Shown: one piece after another, positions 17,204-25,092 of the stretch
Layout of the letters: every line of letters begins with the position of its first letter
Position numbering within the stretch: the stretch's first letter is position 1
NCBI GenBank assembly: GCA_046297935.1
Contig: JBKBHA010000005.1
Coordinates: 124,001-188,000, forward strand
Reading direction: 5' to 3'
DNA from: CAYMZZ01 sp046297935
GTDB lineage: Bacteria; Bacteroidota; Bacteroidia; Chitinophagales; Chitinophagaceae
DNA length: 64,000 nucleotides
Program-made: the position numbers and the translations under genes
Notes under the pieces: generated by a model
The model's database searches: none
Told to the model about the DNA's origin: nothing
The model's input: only the letters and a program-made list of their open reading frames with translations

Positions 17204-17323
17204 TAAATTTGCGTTATAGATTACAAATAACGACTTACATACACTCAAGTATAAAAGCAGTCAATTTTCTCATAAGCAGTTAGTTTTGGTTGCGACCCCT
17301 GTTTCTACAGGGGTCTATTTTTT
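17204..17323 (+). ncRNA. Putative small RNA 1 (about 105 nt) with intrinsic terminator
   Basis: A TAAATTTG -7 box (17204-17211) predicts transcription from about 17217. The transcript would end at a hairpin of 8 bp (17294-17301 with 17308-17315, loop TTTCTA) followed by TATTTTTTT. No reading frame fits. It carries GCAG-T-CAATTTTCTCAT (17257-17273), two A, then GCAGTTA (17276-17282), shared almost exactly with the putative small RNA at 58745-58876. The terminator's U tract lies on the plus strand and meets the stop codon of the convergent VanZ gene, so it cannot be that gene's own terminator. Function unknown. Confidence 0.6.
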
Positions 17324-17725
17324 TGCCCATTTCCATCGCACGAACAGCCCGGCTGCCACTGCACCCACGGTATCAGCCACCACATCACCTCCATCGAAGC
17401 TCCGGTTAGCAACAAAATATAATTGGACAAATTCCATCAGAAGACCGTAAAACGATGCCACCGCCACTACCCAAAGGATGGTTTCGTCCGAGAGCCGGCG
17501 GCTATTAAATCTATAGACGCCCCAACAGACAAGAAATACCAGAATGCTAATCAGGCCGATATGGACCCACTTATCGAACCAGATCAGGTCGAACCAGTTT
17601 TCCTTTGGAAAAGCTGAACCCGGCAGTGTAAAAAGGACGGAGCAGGTAATGAACCAGAGAATTGCGGGAATCAGGAAGCGGAATCTTTCTTGCAAAACTT
17701 TTTTTGCGGCAATACTAATACCCAT
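17315..17725 (-). CDS. VanZ-like family membrane protein
   Basis: 136 residues with four hydrophobic helices and the VanZ-type motifs WFDKWVHIGLISILVF and SFYGLLMEFVQLYF followed by DGGDVVADTVGAVAAGL. VanZ proteins are small integral membrane proteins; VanZ itself gives low-level teicoplanin resistance, and most homologues have no known role. It stands alone and converges on the putative small RNA. Confidence 0.85.
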   Translation of the reverse strand: MGISIAAKKVLQERFRFLIPAILWFITCSVLFTLPGSAFPKENWFDLIWFDKWVHIGLISILVFLVCWGVYRFNSRRLSDETILWVVAVASFYGLLMEFVQLYFVANRSFDGGDVVADTVGAVAAGLFVRWKWAKK

Positions 17726-17766
17726 TCAGCAAAACACCAAAGTTGGCATGCCGAAAAACGGAAAGA

Positions 17767-17781
17767 GGCTCACGAAGAGCC
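17767..17781 (-). terminator. Weak hairpin downstream of the anti-sigma gene
   Basis: GGCTC/GAGCC stem with a 5-nt loop, read on the minus strand before TCTTT. Position fits the end of the sigma/anti-sigma operon, but the U tract is poor. Confidence 0.35.
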
Positions 17782-17913
17782 CCCTTCTTAACCAACTATA
17801 GAACCAAAAATTGTTACTGATGCTGCGTGAGCAAGAGCCTGGGCGTTGGTAACCCATCGTTTAAACTAAAGGCATCAATAGTTACGTAAAAAGGAAAACT
17901 TCGGATTGCAGCA

Positions 17914-18699
17914 CTACAGATTTCCCAGTGTGTACATCTGTCCTTCCGGCGTAGGATTGCCACCCATTTTTTCGAGCGTGATGGCAAAAGCTTGTGCACC
18001 CAGTGTATTTTTCATAGTAAGGAGCAGGCTCTTCTTCTGCACAAAGATGTCGTTGGGAATAACTCCGAGGTCGACAGGCTGACCATTCAGGATGGCCCAA
18101 AGTTGATATTGTTTGCCACTGGCAGGTGCGGGTAAATTATTTACCATCAGGTACACATCTTTGCTCAGGCTGTCCCAGTAAACGGTGGCATATGCCTGCG
18201 GTGCAGGGTCCATCCCTTTCATAGTAGCCATCTTCAGATTCTCATTTCCAATCAGCACTTCTTTCATCTTTTCCATGGAACTAAGCTGGGCATTGGCTGT
18301 ATCCATCCAGCCTTTCATTTCAGCCAACTGCACATTGGTCTCTTTCTGTTTGTTGAGCAGCGAAAAGTTCCAGATCATACTGCCTGCCAGTAACAGAATG
18401 GAAGCTGCAGCTACCCATTTCCAGGGGTTTGATCTTGCAGTGCTGATTGGCACAACCGGAACTTCCGTAGTTGGACCTTCCAGCACAGCGCGGCTAATTT
18501 CAGCCTTCCAGGAAGCAGGTACCGGCTGGGCAGCTTCAAAAGCCTGCTGCTCCAGGGCCAGCTCAAAGGCCTCCCTTGCAGCCCTCACTTCAGGATACTG
18601 CGCGCAGGCTCTTTCGAACTCCAGCCGCTCAGCATCAGTAGCCAGGCCCATTACGTAGCTTTCAACTACCCCGCTCGATATGTATTCCTGTACGTTCAC
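17914..18699 (-). CDS. Anti-sigma factor, RskA-like
   Basis: 261 residues. An N-terminal zinc-less anti-sigma segment (about 1-90: EYISSGVVESYVMGLATDAERLEFE), one transmembrane helix (about 95-113) and a C-terminal extracytoplasmic RskA domain with VYWDSLSKDVYLMVNNLPAPASGKQYQLWA. RskA-type proteins hold an ECF sigma factor at the inner membrane until a signal triggers their proteolysis. ATG follows the sigma gene's stop directly (18700-18702), so the two are translationally coupled. Confidence 0.9.
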   Translation of the reverse strand: MNVQEYISSGVVESYVMGLATDAERLEFERACAQYPEVRAAREAFELALEQQAFEAAQPVPASWKAEISRAVLEGPTTEVPVVPISTARSNPWKWVAAASILLLAGSMIWNFSLLNKQKETNVQLAEMKGWMDTANAQLSSMEKMKEVLIGNENLKMATMKGMDPAPQAYATVYWDSLSKDVYLMVNNLPAPASGKQYQLWAILNGQPVDLGVIPNDIFVQKKSLLLTMKNTLGAQAFAITLEKMGGNPTPEGQMYTLGNL

Positions 18700-19248
18700 T
18701 TATCTTTTTACAATCGTTCTTAATTGACTTAATGCTGTTCGTATTCTGGTTTTAACGGTTCCCAGTGGAATTGACAGCGATTTAGCTATTTCCTCATGGG
18801 TATATCCCTGATAATAAGACAGTTCTATTAAAATCCGGTGTTCTTCTTTCAAAGTAGCGAGTACTTTTTTCAGCCCCACATCGCGAGCATCATTCCCTGA
18901 TACCAACCCCGGTCCCGATATCTCACCCGACTCTGGTAAAGCATTGTTTTTTCTGCTGTCCTGAAATCCTCGAGATCGGATTTTGTCGATCGCCGCGTTT
19001 CTGGCCACATTCATCATCCAGGTAAATAGCCTTCCTTTAGAGGGATCGTAGGTGTCGATTTTTCGCCAGATATTGACAAAGACTTCCTGCAAAACGTCGC
19101 GGGCCGTCTCCATGTCGGGTACCACCGCACTCACCACGCCCAGCAAAGCCCCCGAGTAATTATCATACAGATAACTGAAGGATTGCTGATCACGCTGCTG
19201 TAGCAGGGCAACCAGTTCGGTTTCACTATGTTTGGCTGTGCTGGTCAA
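18700..19248 (-). CDS. ECF RNA polymerase sigma factor (SigK-like)
   Basis: 182 residues. Sigma-70 region 2 (about 25-95, with ARDVLQEVFVNIWRKIDTYDPSKGRLFTWMM cut short here in meaning) and region 4 (about 130-180) with helix-turn-helix GYTHEEIAKSLSIPLGTVKT. The partner anti-sigma factor is the next gene. The regulon cannot be read from this window; ECF/RskA pairs commonly autoregulate. Confidence 0.93.
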   Translation of the reverse strand: MTSTAKHSETELVALLQQRDQQSFSYLYDNYSGALLGVVSAVVPDMETARDVLQEVFVNIWRKIDTYDPSKGRLFTWMMNVARNAAIDKIRSRGFQDSRKNNALPESGEISGPGLVSGNDARDVGLKKVLATLKEEHRILIELSYYQGYTHEEIAKSLSIPLGTVKTRIRTALSQLRTIVKR

Positions 19249-19365
19249 AAAGTTGGTTAAGGCTTTCGGTTTCCCGCCGGCCGTTATAATCTACGCAAAA
19301 CGATGCTTGCCGGATTTTGTTGGCAGAAATTTCGGAAACGGCAGAGTCAATACCCGTCGGGTCAT

Positions 19366-19743
19366 TTAGGACACCAGCGACTCATAACCGGCTGCATCGA
19401 GCAGTGCGGCCACATCGTCGGGGTTGTCGACAGTCATTTTGATCATCCAGCCTTTTCCGTAGGGATCCTGATTGATCAACTCGGGAGCGCTCGTTAAGTC
19501 CGGATTCAATTCATTAATGGTTCCGCTAACTGGTAAAAACAGATCGGAAACCGTTTTTACCGCTTCAACTGTTCCAAACACATCGCCGGCGGCAAGAGGC
19601 TTGCCGATTGTTTCCACTTCCACAAACACAATATCGCCCAGCTCACCCTGCGCGAATTCGGTGATGCCGACAGTTGCAATATTACCCTCAAGGCTGATCC
19701 ATTCGTGGTCTTTTGTGTAGCGAAGCTGAGCAGGAAAATTCAT
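19366..19743 (-). CDS. gcvH: Glycine cleavage system H protein
   Basis: 125 residues. Carries the methylamine group on a lipoyl-lysine between the P, T and L proteins. Start MNFPAQLRYTKDHEWISLEG is canonical; a longer frame to 19857 adds 38 residues without homology. The lipoylation site is the Lys of GTVEAVKTVSDLFLP near residue 62, and the C-terminal GKGWMIKM block is present. No other gcv genes are nearby, as usual in Bacteroidota. Confidence 0.97.
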   Translation of the reverse strand: MNFPAQLRYTKDHEWISLEGNIATVGITEFAQGELGDIVFVEVETIGKPLAAGDVFGTVEAVKTVSDLFLPVSGTINELNPDLTSAPELINQDPYGKGWMIKMTVDNPDDVAALLDAAGYESLVS

Positions 19744-19899
19744 AATGAATGATTTGTAGCGCAAATATGCGTAAAACGCCGAAACATTCGCGAGCTGGGA
19801 GAGTAAATTTTTTTCGCAGTTTACCGGGGAAATAATGCCGTTCATGCCAGTAATCACTCCGCTTGTCGGCCTTTGCTTTACAATTCTGTGACGCAGGGA

Positions 19900-19907
19900 T
19901 ACCTTTG
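19900..19907 (+). promoter_or_regulatory. Putative -7 box (TACCTTTG) of the receptor gene
   Basis: TACCTTTG, full TAnnTTTG match, 35 nt upstream of the ATG at 19943. A TTTG lies 24 nt upstream of it, which is longer than the usual spacer. Confidence 0.45.
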
Positions 19908-19942
19908 GACAACCTTATCAACAAAATGAGGAACTGACAATT

Positions 19943-22402
19943 ATGAGAAAGATTTTTCTGGCAGTCATTACTATTATGACCAGCCAACTGCTGATGGCTC
20001 AAAAAATTACCGGTGCGGTAAAAGACCAGCTGGGAAAGAGCCTTGACAAAGGAACTATTTCGCTGCTGCGCGCTGCCGATTCATCGGTAATTAAATTAGG
20101 TGTAACAGATGCCCAGGGTAAATTTTCGCTGGACGCTGGCACCGGAAGCTATTTTGTAAGCATTTCGCACGTGGGTTATATTCCTTTGTTTTCAAAGAAG
20201 ATAGATGTAGCCAATGCCGATGTGGCGCTGGGCGAATTGGTGATGGACAAAGCCGAAGGAAATTTGCAGGCTGTAGTAGTAACGTCGCAAAAACCTATCA
20301 TTGAGGTGAAAGCCGACAAAACAATCCTGAACGTGGAAGGTACCATTAATGCGCAGGGGCAGGATGCATTTGAGTTGTTGCGCAAAAGCCCGGGTGTTAT
20401 TATCGACAAGGATGACAACCTGAGCCTGGCCGGCAAGAATGGTGTACAGGTTTATATAGATGGTAAACCGAGTCCGTTGGCTGGTGCTGATCTGGCCAAT
20501 TACCTCAAAAGCATGCAATCTGCTCAGATTGAAGCCATCGAACTGATCACCAACCCTTCAGCCAAGTACGAAGCAGCCGGTAACGCTGGTATTATCAACA
20601 TTAAACTGAAGAAGAACAAATCGTTTGGCACCAATGGCTCGGTAAATGCCGGTTATGCCATTGGCACATTCCCGAAATACAACGCAGGAATTTCTCTGAA
20701 CAACCGCAACAAGCGTGTAAACCTGTTTGGTAACTACAATTACAATAATGGCGATAACCTGAGCCGTTTCAACAGCTCAAGCATCCGCTTTGATACCCTG
20801 TTTAAACAAAGCAACCGGATCATTTTTCAGAACAATAGCCATGGATTTAAAGGTGGTATAGATTATTACGTAAACGACAAGACGATTGTAGGTGCAGTAG
20901 TGAATGGTAACCTGGCCAGCAACGATATCCGCACGCGTGGACCAATGGTGTTTACCTATCTGCCAACCAATACCATCGACAGGGTACTGGAAGCAACCAA
21001 CAATAACGAAATGACCCGCGACAACATCAATGCCAACCTCAACTATCGTTACGCTGTAACCGGCGGAACCGAATTGAACATTGATGCCGACTATGGTTAT
21101 TTCAAAATTCGCGGTAACCAGTTTCAGCCCAACTATTACCTCGACTACCCCAGCCGCGATACTATCAGCAAGGCAATCTACAACATGATCGCACCTACTG
21201 ATATCGATTTGTATAGCGTAAAAGCCGATTATGAAACTAATTACAAAGGCGGCCGACTGGGTATTGGTGGTAAAGTTGGTTATGTAAATACCGACAATAA
21301 CTTTCAGCGGTACAATGTGTTCAGCTCGGCAAAAGTGCTCGATACGCTGAAGAGCAACACATTTGCTTATCGCGAAAACATTAATGCACTTTATGTAAAC
21401 TACAATAAAGGCTTCAAAGGATTTATGCTACAGGTGGGTGTTCGTATGGAGAATACCATCGCCAAGGGTACCTCGGAAGGTTATCGCCAGCTGTCTAACG
21501 GCGATTATCTGGAATACGATTCAAGCTTCAAGCGTAACTATACCAATCTGTTTCCAAGTGCAGCGCTGACGCTGAACAAGAACCCCATGAATCAATGGAG
21601 TTTCTCGTACAGCCGTCGTATTGACCGCCCTGCATATCAGGATCTGAACCCATTTGAATTCAAGATCAACGAGTATACCTATATGAAGGGTAATACCCAG
21701 CTGCGCCCTCAATACACCAACAGTTTTGGTATCACCAATATTTTTAAGTACCGCCTGACCACTACGTTGAACTATAGCCATGTAAAAGACATCTTTGCTC
21801 AAATACCCGATACCGTTGAAAAGACAAAGGGATTTTTGTACAAAGAGAACCTGGCTACACAGGATATCGTAAGTCTGAACGTGAGTTATCCGTTCCAGTA
21901 TAAATGGTATAGCTTTTTTGCAACCGCCAACGCGTTCTATTCCTATTATAAGGCCGACTTTGGTGGAGGCGATCGTAATATCAAGCAGGGTGTGTTTTCG
22001 TTTACCTATTTCATGCAAAACACTTTCAAGCTCGGAAAGGGCTGGACGGGTGAGATCAGTGGTTACTATAGCGCGCCCACATTGTGGCAGGGTGTATTTA
22101 AATCAAACGCCCTCGGTTTTGTGGACGTAGGTTTTCAGAAAACACTGTTCCAGAACAAAGCCAACCTGCGAGTGGCCGTTAGCGATATTTTCCGCACGCT
22201 TAAGTGGAAAGGTTCATCTGATTTCACAGGTGCCAACATGACCGCAAATGGCAACTGGGAAAGCCGCCAGCTGAAAGTGAATTTCACTTATCGCTTTGGT
22301 AACTCACAAGTGAAAGCCGCCCGCCAACGCAAAAGCGCTATTGAAGAAGAAAACAAACGTGCCAACTCAAGCGGTGGACAAATGGGAGGCCCGGGAAACT
22401 AG
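19943..22402 (+). CDS. TonB-dependent-receptor-like outer-membrane beta-barrel protein
   Basis: 819 residues. Signal peptide (MRKIFLAVITIMTSQLLMAQ), a carboxypeptidase-regulatory-like beta-sandwich (about 21-100), a plug domain (about 120-215; ELLRKSPGVIIDKDDNLSLAGKNGVQVYIDGKP) and a 600-residue barrel of the OMP_b-brl_3 type. Such proteins take up unknown ligands or act in outer-membrane signalling; there is no SusD partner here. The C-terminus ends in a Gly/Gln-rich tail (GGQMGGPGN) rather than a strand. The start region AACTG-6 nt-ATGAGAAA is partly complementary to the motif of the putative small RNAs. Confidence 0.93.
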   Translation: MRKIFLAVITIMTSQLLMAQKITGAVKDQLGKSLDKGTISLLRAADSSVIKLGVTDAQGKFSLDAGTGSYFVSISHVGYIPLFSKKIDVANADVALGELVMDKAEGNLQAVVVTSQKPIIEVKADKTILNVEGTINAQGQDAFELLRKSPGVIIDKDDNLSLAGKNGVQVYIDGKPSPLAGADLANYLKSMQSAQIEAIELITNPSAKYEAAGNAGIINIKLKKNKSFGTNGSVNAGYAIGTFPKYNAGISLNNRNKRVNLFGNYNYNNGDNLSRFNSSSIRFDTLFKQSNRIIFQNNSHGFKGGIDYYVNDKTIVGAVVNGNLASNDIRTRGPMVFTYLPTNTIDRVLEATNNNEMTRDNINANLNYRYAVTGGTELNIDADYGYFKIRGNQFQPNYYLDYPSRDTISKAIYNMIAPTDIDLYSVKADYETNYKGGRLGIGGKVGYVNTDNNFQRYNVFSSAKVLDTLKSNTFAYRENINALYVNYNKGFKGFMLQVGVRMENTIAKGTSEGYRQLSNGDYLEYDSSFKRNYTNLFPSAALTLNKNPMNQWSFSYSRRIDRPAYQDLNPFEFKINEYTYMKGNTQLRPQYTNSFGITNIFKYRLTTTLNYSHVKDIFAQIPDTVEKTKGFLYKENLATQDIVSLNVSYPFQYKWYSFFATANAFYSYYKADFGGGDRNIKQGVFSFTYFMQNTFKLGKGWTGEISGYYSAPTLWQGVFKSNALGFVDVGFQKTLFQNKANLRVAVSDIFRTLKWKGSSDFTGANMTANGNWESRQLKVNFTYRFGNSQVKAARQRKSAIEEENKRANSSGGQMGGPGN

Positions 22403-22408
22403 AATAAT

Positions 22409-22503
22409 GGCGCCTTCGGCAAATGTGAAAATGTGCAAATGATCATTATCCATTTGCACATTTTCACATTTGCACATTTACACATTTACACATTTGCACA
22501 TTA
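22409..22503. repeat. Octad repeat array with 21-bp hairpin
   Basis: GGCGCCTTCGGC (22409-22420, same as after prfA), then 22421-22441 exactly complementary to 22451-22471 around a 9-nt loop. This is followed by more CACATTTN octamers up to 22503, where the TAA stop of the convergent cyclophilin gene begins. The units are 8 bp (AATGTGAA, AATGTGCA and complements). It probably also works as a bidirectional terminator. Confidence 0.8.
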
Positions 22504-23208
22504 TTAAGATTTCTTCCTCTTAACCAGCTTCACCTTCAAAATTCTCACATCTTCTACCGGCCGGTCGCGATCGGGGCCGCGGCTGGTTTTTGTGGCGGCA
22601 ATTTTGTCAATCACATCTATTCCTTTTATCGTTTCACCAAATACCGTGTAGGCTTCATCGAGGTGTGGAACTCCGCCAATACTGGTATAAAATTTCCTGC
22701 GTTCTGCAGGAATTTTCTTTTTCAGGCGAAATGTTTCCAGGGAATCAAGGCCGGCTTCGGTGTATACTTTGCCCTGCACAATATAAAACTGGCTGCCACT
22801 GCTTGCTTTTTCCGGGTTTACATCATCGCTCGTTCGGGCTGCGGCTATAGCCCCTTTTTTGTGAAAAAGCGATGGCCTGAATTCGGCAGGCACAGTATAG
22901 CCCGGTCCACCGTTGCCTAACGACTGACCCTTTGCGGCCTGCCGACTATTGGGATCGCCGGTCTGTACCATAAAGGAGGAAATGACGCGGTGAAACAGGA
23001 TGCTGTCGTAAAAATGCTCCTTAACCAGTTTGATGAAATTATCCCGATGCAATGGCGTACTATCCGATAAACGGATCGTGATATCGCCCATACTGGTTTG
23101 GATAAGTACATCGCGTTTGCGATCCTTTTTGCGGATTTTAACAGGCTTTTGAGCAAGTGCCGGCATTAATATTGTCGCCGACAATAATAGCAGCAGAATT
23201 TTTTTCAT
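22504..23208 (-). CDS. Exported cyclophilin-type peptidyl-prolyl isomerase
   Basis: 234 residues with a signal peptide (MKKILLLLLSATILMPALAQ). Cyclophilin fold from about residue 30, with catalytic FHRVISSFMVQTGDP (Arg and Phe/Gln of the active site) and GSQFYIV. It has the insert of about 50 residues common in Bacteroidota periplasmic cyclophilins. Helps fold periplasmic or outer-membrane proteins by cis-trans isomerising X-Pro bonds. Stands alone. Confidence 0.94.
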   Translation of the reverse strand: MKKILLLLLSATILMPALAQKPVKIRKKDRKRDVLIQTSMGDITIRLSDSTPLHRDNFIKLVKEHFYDSILFHRVISSFMVQTGDPNSRQAAKGQSLGNGGPGYTVPAEFRPSLFHKKGAIAAARTSDDVNPEKASSGSQFYIVQGKVYTEAGLDSLETFRLKKKIPAERRKFYTSIGGVPHLDEAYTVFGETIKGIDVIDKIAATKTSRGPDRDRPVEDVRILKVKLVKRKKS

Positions 23209-23253
23209 AAAACTACTTGGTCAGGTATGGTTTGAACAAAAAATATGTAGATA

Positions 23254-23598
23254 TTAAAAACCCTGTTCTTCGAAATAAAGCAACACATGATCCTTTAAAA
23301 AATTTTCCTGCTCTATTGGGTTCATGTCGGGCATCGGCTTTATTTGTTTGTAATGCGGCCAGCCATCGGCATCGGTACCTTCCGGCTCAAAAAAGCCGCT
23401 GGCGCTCAGTAGTCTGCACACGGCAATATGCATCAAATCCTGTTTTTGTTCTTTTGTGAAGCGCTGCTCAGGCTTGCCTAGTTCCTGTATGCCAATCAAA
23501 AAAAGAATCGATTCCATATCAGGCTTTTTCCCGAATCGCTCCAGCAACCTGGCTTCCAGGTTCCACCAGCGCAGTTGCAGGTCATCATTTCTAATCAT
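23254..23598 (-). CDS. Conserved hypothetical protein, 114 aa
   Basis: I do not recognise a named domain. The product is soluble, acidic and helical, begins MIRNDDLQLRWWNLEARLLERFGK, and has conserved-looking Trp, Met and Pro positions (GWPHYKQIKPMPDMNPIEQENFLKDH). Composition and codon use match the neighbours, and the frame fills the gap between the cyclophilin gene and the serS promoter. It is probably a lineage-restricted cytoplasmic protein. Confidence 0.7.
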   Translation of the reverse strand: MIRNDDLQLRWWNLEARLLERFGKKPDMESILFLIGIQELGKPEQRFTKEQKQDLMHIAVCRLLSASGFFEPEGTDADGWPHYKQIKPMPDMNPIEQENFLKDHVLLYFEEQGF

Positions 23599-23660
23599 CC
23601 GCCAAAGTTACTAAAGCATTGCCTGGTTGCTGCAAGGTGGCCGATGGCTGGTCATTAATC

Positions 23661-23690
23661 TTAGAAAACGCCGCCCAAACATTAAATTTG
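23661..23690 (+). promoter_or_regulatory. Putative serS promoter
   Basis: TTAG at 23661-23664, 18-nt spacer, TAAATTTG at 23683-23690, 16 nt before the serS ATG. Confidence 0.45.
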
Positions 23691-23706
23691 CCGCAAAATT
23701 CGACAC

Positions 23707-24984
23707 ATGTTACAAATTGCCCAGTTGCGTCAGAATCCTGAAGAGGTGAAAAAGAAGCTTCAGATTAAACATTTTGCTGATACTTCGCTGGTAGATATGG
23801 TGCTCAGTCTCGACGAACAGCGGAAAAAGACACAGTTGGATTTTGACAACACGCAGGCAAAAATCAACAGTGCTTCGAAAGAGATTGGCATGCTGATGGG
23901 AAAAGGAGATCGTGAAGCAGCGGAAGCGCGCAAGGCGGAAGTGGCAACGCTGAAGGAATCGCTGCAACCCATACAGGATTCGCTCCGTGAGCTGGAAAGC
24001 AGGCTGCAGGCTGAACTGGTCAAACTGCCTAATCTGCCTTCGGCAAAAGTGCCTGCAGGTAAAACGCCGGCTGATAACGTAACTGTGAAAGAAGGCGGTC
24101 AAAAACCAGCGCTTTACAGTGCCGCAAAGCCTCACTGGGATCTGATTAAGGAATATGATCTGATCGATTTTGAAACCGGTGCTAAACTGACCGGTAGCGG
24201 CTTTCCCCTTTACAAAGGAGCGGGTGCCCGCTTGCAACGTGCCCTGATACAGTATTTTCTTGATTTCAATACAGAGGCCGGATATACGGAATACCTGCCG
24301 CCCTTTATGGTAAATGAAGACTCTGCATATGGTACCGGGCAGCTTCCCGACAAAGAGGGCCAGATGTATTATATGCCCGCCGATAATTTCTACCTGATCC
24401 CCACCTCAGAAGTGCCGGTAACAAATATTTACCGCGATGAAATTTTGAAAGAAGCCGATTTGCCGGTAAAGATGACAGCCTATAGTCCGTGTTTTCGGCG
24501 TGAGGCAGGCAGTTTTGGAAAAGATGTAAGAGGGCTTAATCGGGTTCATCAGTTTGAAAAAGTGGAGATCGTTCAATTGACAAAGGCTGAAGAAAGTGAA
24601 GCTGCTCATCAACAAATGGTTGATCATGTAGAAAAGCTGCTTCAATCGCTTGAGCTGCCTTATCGCATATTGGCGCTCTGTGGCGGCGACATGAGTTTTA
24701 CATCTGCACTCACCTACGATTTCGAAGTATTCAGTGCAGCCCAGGAGCGCTGGCTCGAAGTGAGTTCTGTCAGCAATTTTGAGGCCTACCAAACAAACCG
24801 GATGAAAATCCGATACAAAGATTCGAAGGGCAAAACCCAGTTGCTGCATTCCCTCAACGGCAGCTCGCTGGCCCTGCCACGCATTGTGGCCTGTTTGCTT
24901 GAAAATAATCAAAGCGAGACCGGCATTCGTATACCCAGTGCCCTGCAACCCTATTTTGGCAAGGCCCAAATTCAAAAGCCCTGA
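23707..24984 (+). CDS. serS: Seryl-tRNA synthetase
   Basis: 425 residues. Charges tRNA(Ser), and tRNA(Sec) where present. N-terminal antiparallel coiled-coil arm (about 1-105) that grips the long variable loop, then a class II core with motif 2 (CFRREAGSFGKDVRGLNRVHQFEK, about 260-285) and motif 3 (GSSLALPRIVACLLE, about 385-400). Start MLQIAQLRQNPEEVKKKL is canonical. Followed by a 13-bp hairpin terminator. Confidence 0.98.
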   Translation: MLQIAQLRQNPEEVKKKLQIKHFADTSLVDMVLSLDEQRKKTQLDFDNTQAKINSASKEIGMLMGKGDREAAEARKAEVATLKESLQPIQDSLRELESRLQAELVKLPNLPSAKVPAGKTPADNVTVKEGGQKPALYSAAKPHWDLIKEYDLIDFETGAKLTGSGFPLYKGAGARLQRALIQYFLDFNTEAGYTEYLPPFMVNEDSAYGTGQLPDKEGQMYYMPADNFYLIPTSEVPVTNIYRDEILKEADLPVKMTAYSPCFRREAGSFGKDVRGLNRVHQFEKVEIVQLTKAEESEAAHQQMVDHVEKLLQSLELPYRILALCGGDMSFTSALTYDFEVFSAAQERWLEVSSVSNFEAYQTNRMKIRYKDSKGKTQLLHSLNGSSLALPRIVACLLENNQSETGIRIPSALQPYFGKAQIQKP

Positions 24985-25015
24985 ATTAGTGCTTGATAAG
25001 ATATTCGACTAACTG

Positions 25016-25045
25016 ACAAAAAATTGGCGAAAGCCAATTTTTTGT
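25016..25045 (+). terminator. serS terminator hairpin
   Basis: ACAAAAAATTGGC and its exact complement around a GAAA loop: 13 bp, with the U run inside the descending arm. It sits in the gap before the DUF1800 gene. Confidence 0.75.
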
Positions 25046-25092
25046 GTTTAAACCTCGCAGGGTTTTTGCAGTCCAAAGCTAAATTCCATGGA

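Noticed and set aside
17294..17323. Terminator of the VanZ-like gene
   Set aside because: The U tract is on the plus strand and the hairpin abuts the minus-strand stop, so it ends a plus-strand transcript instead.
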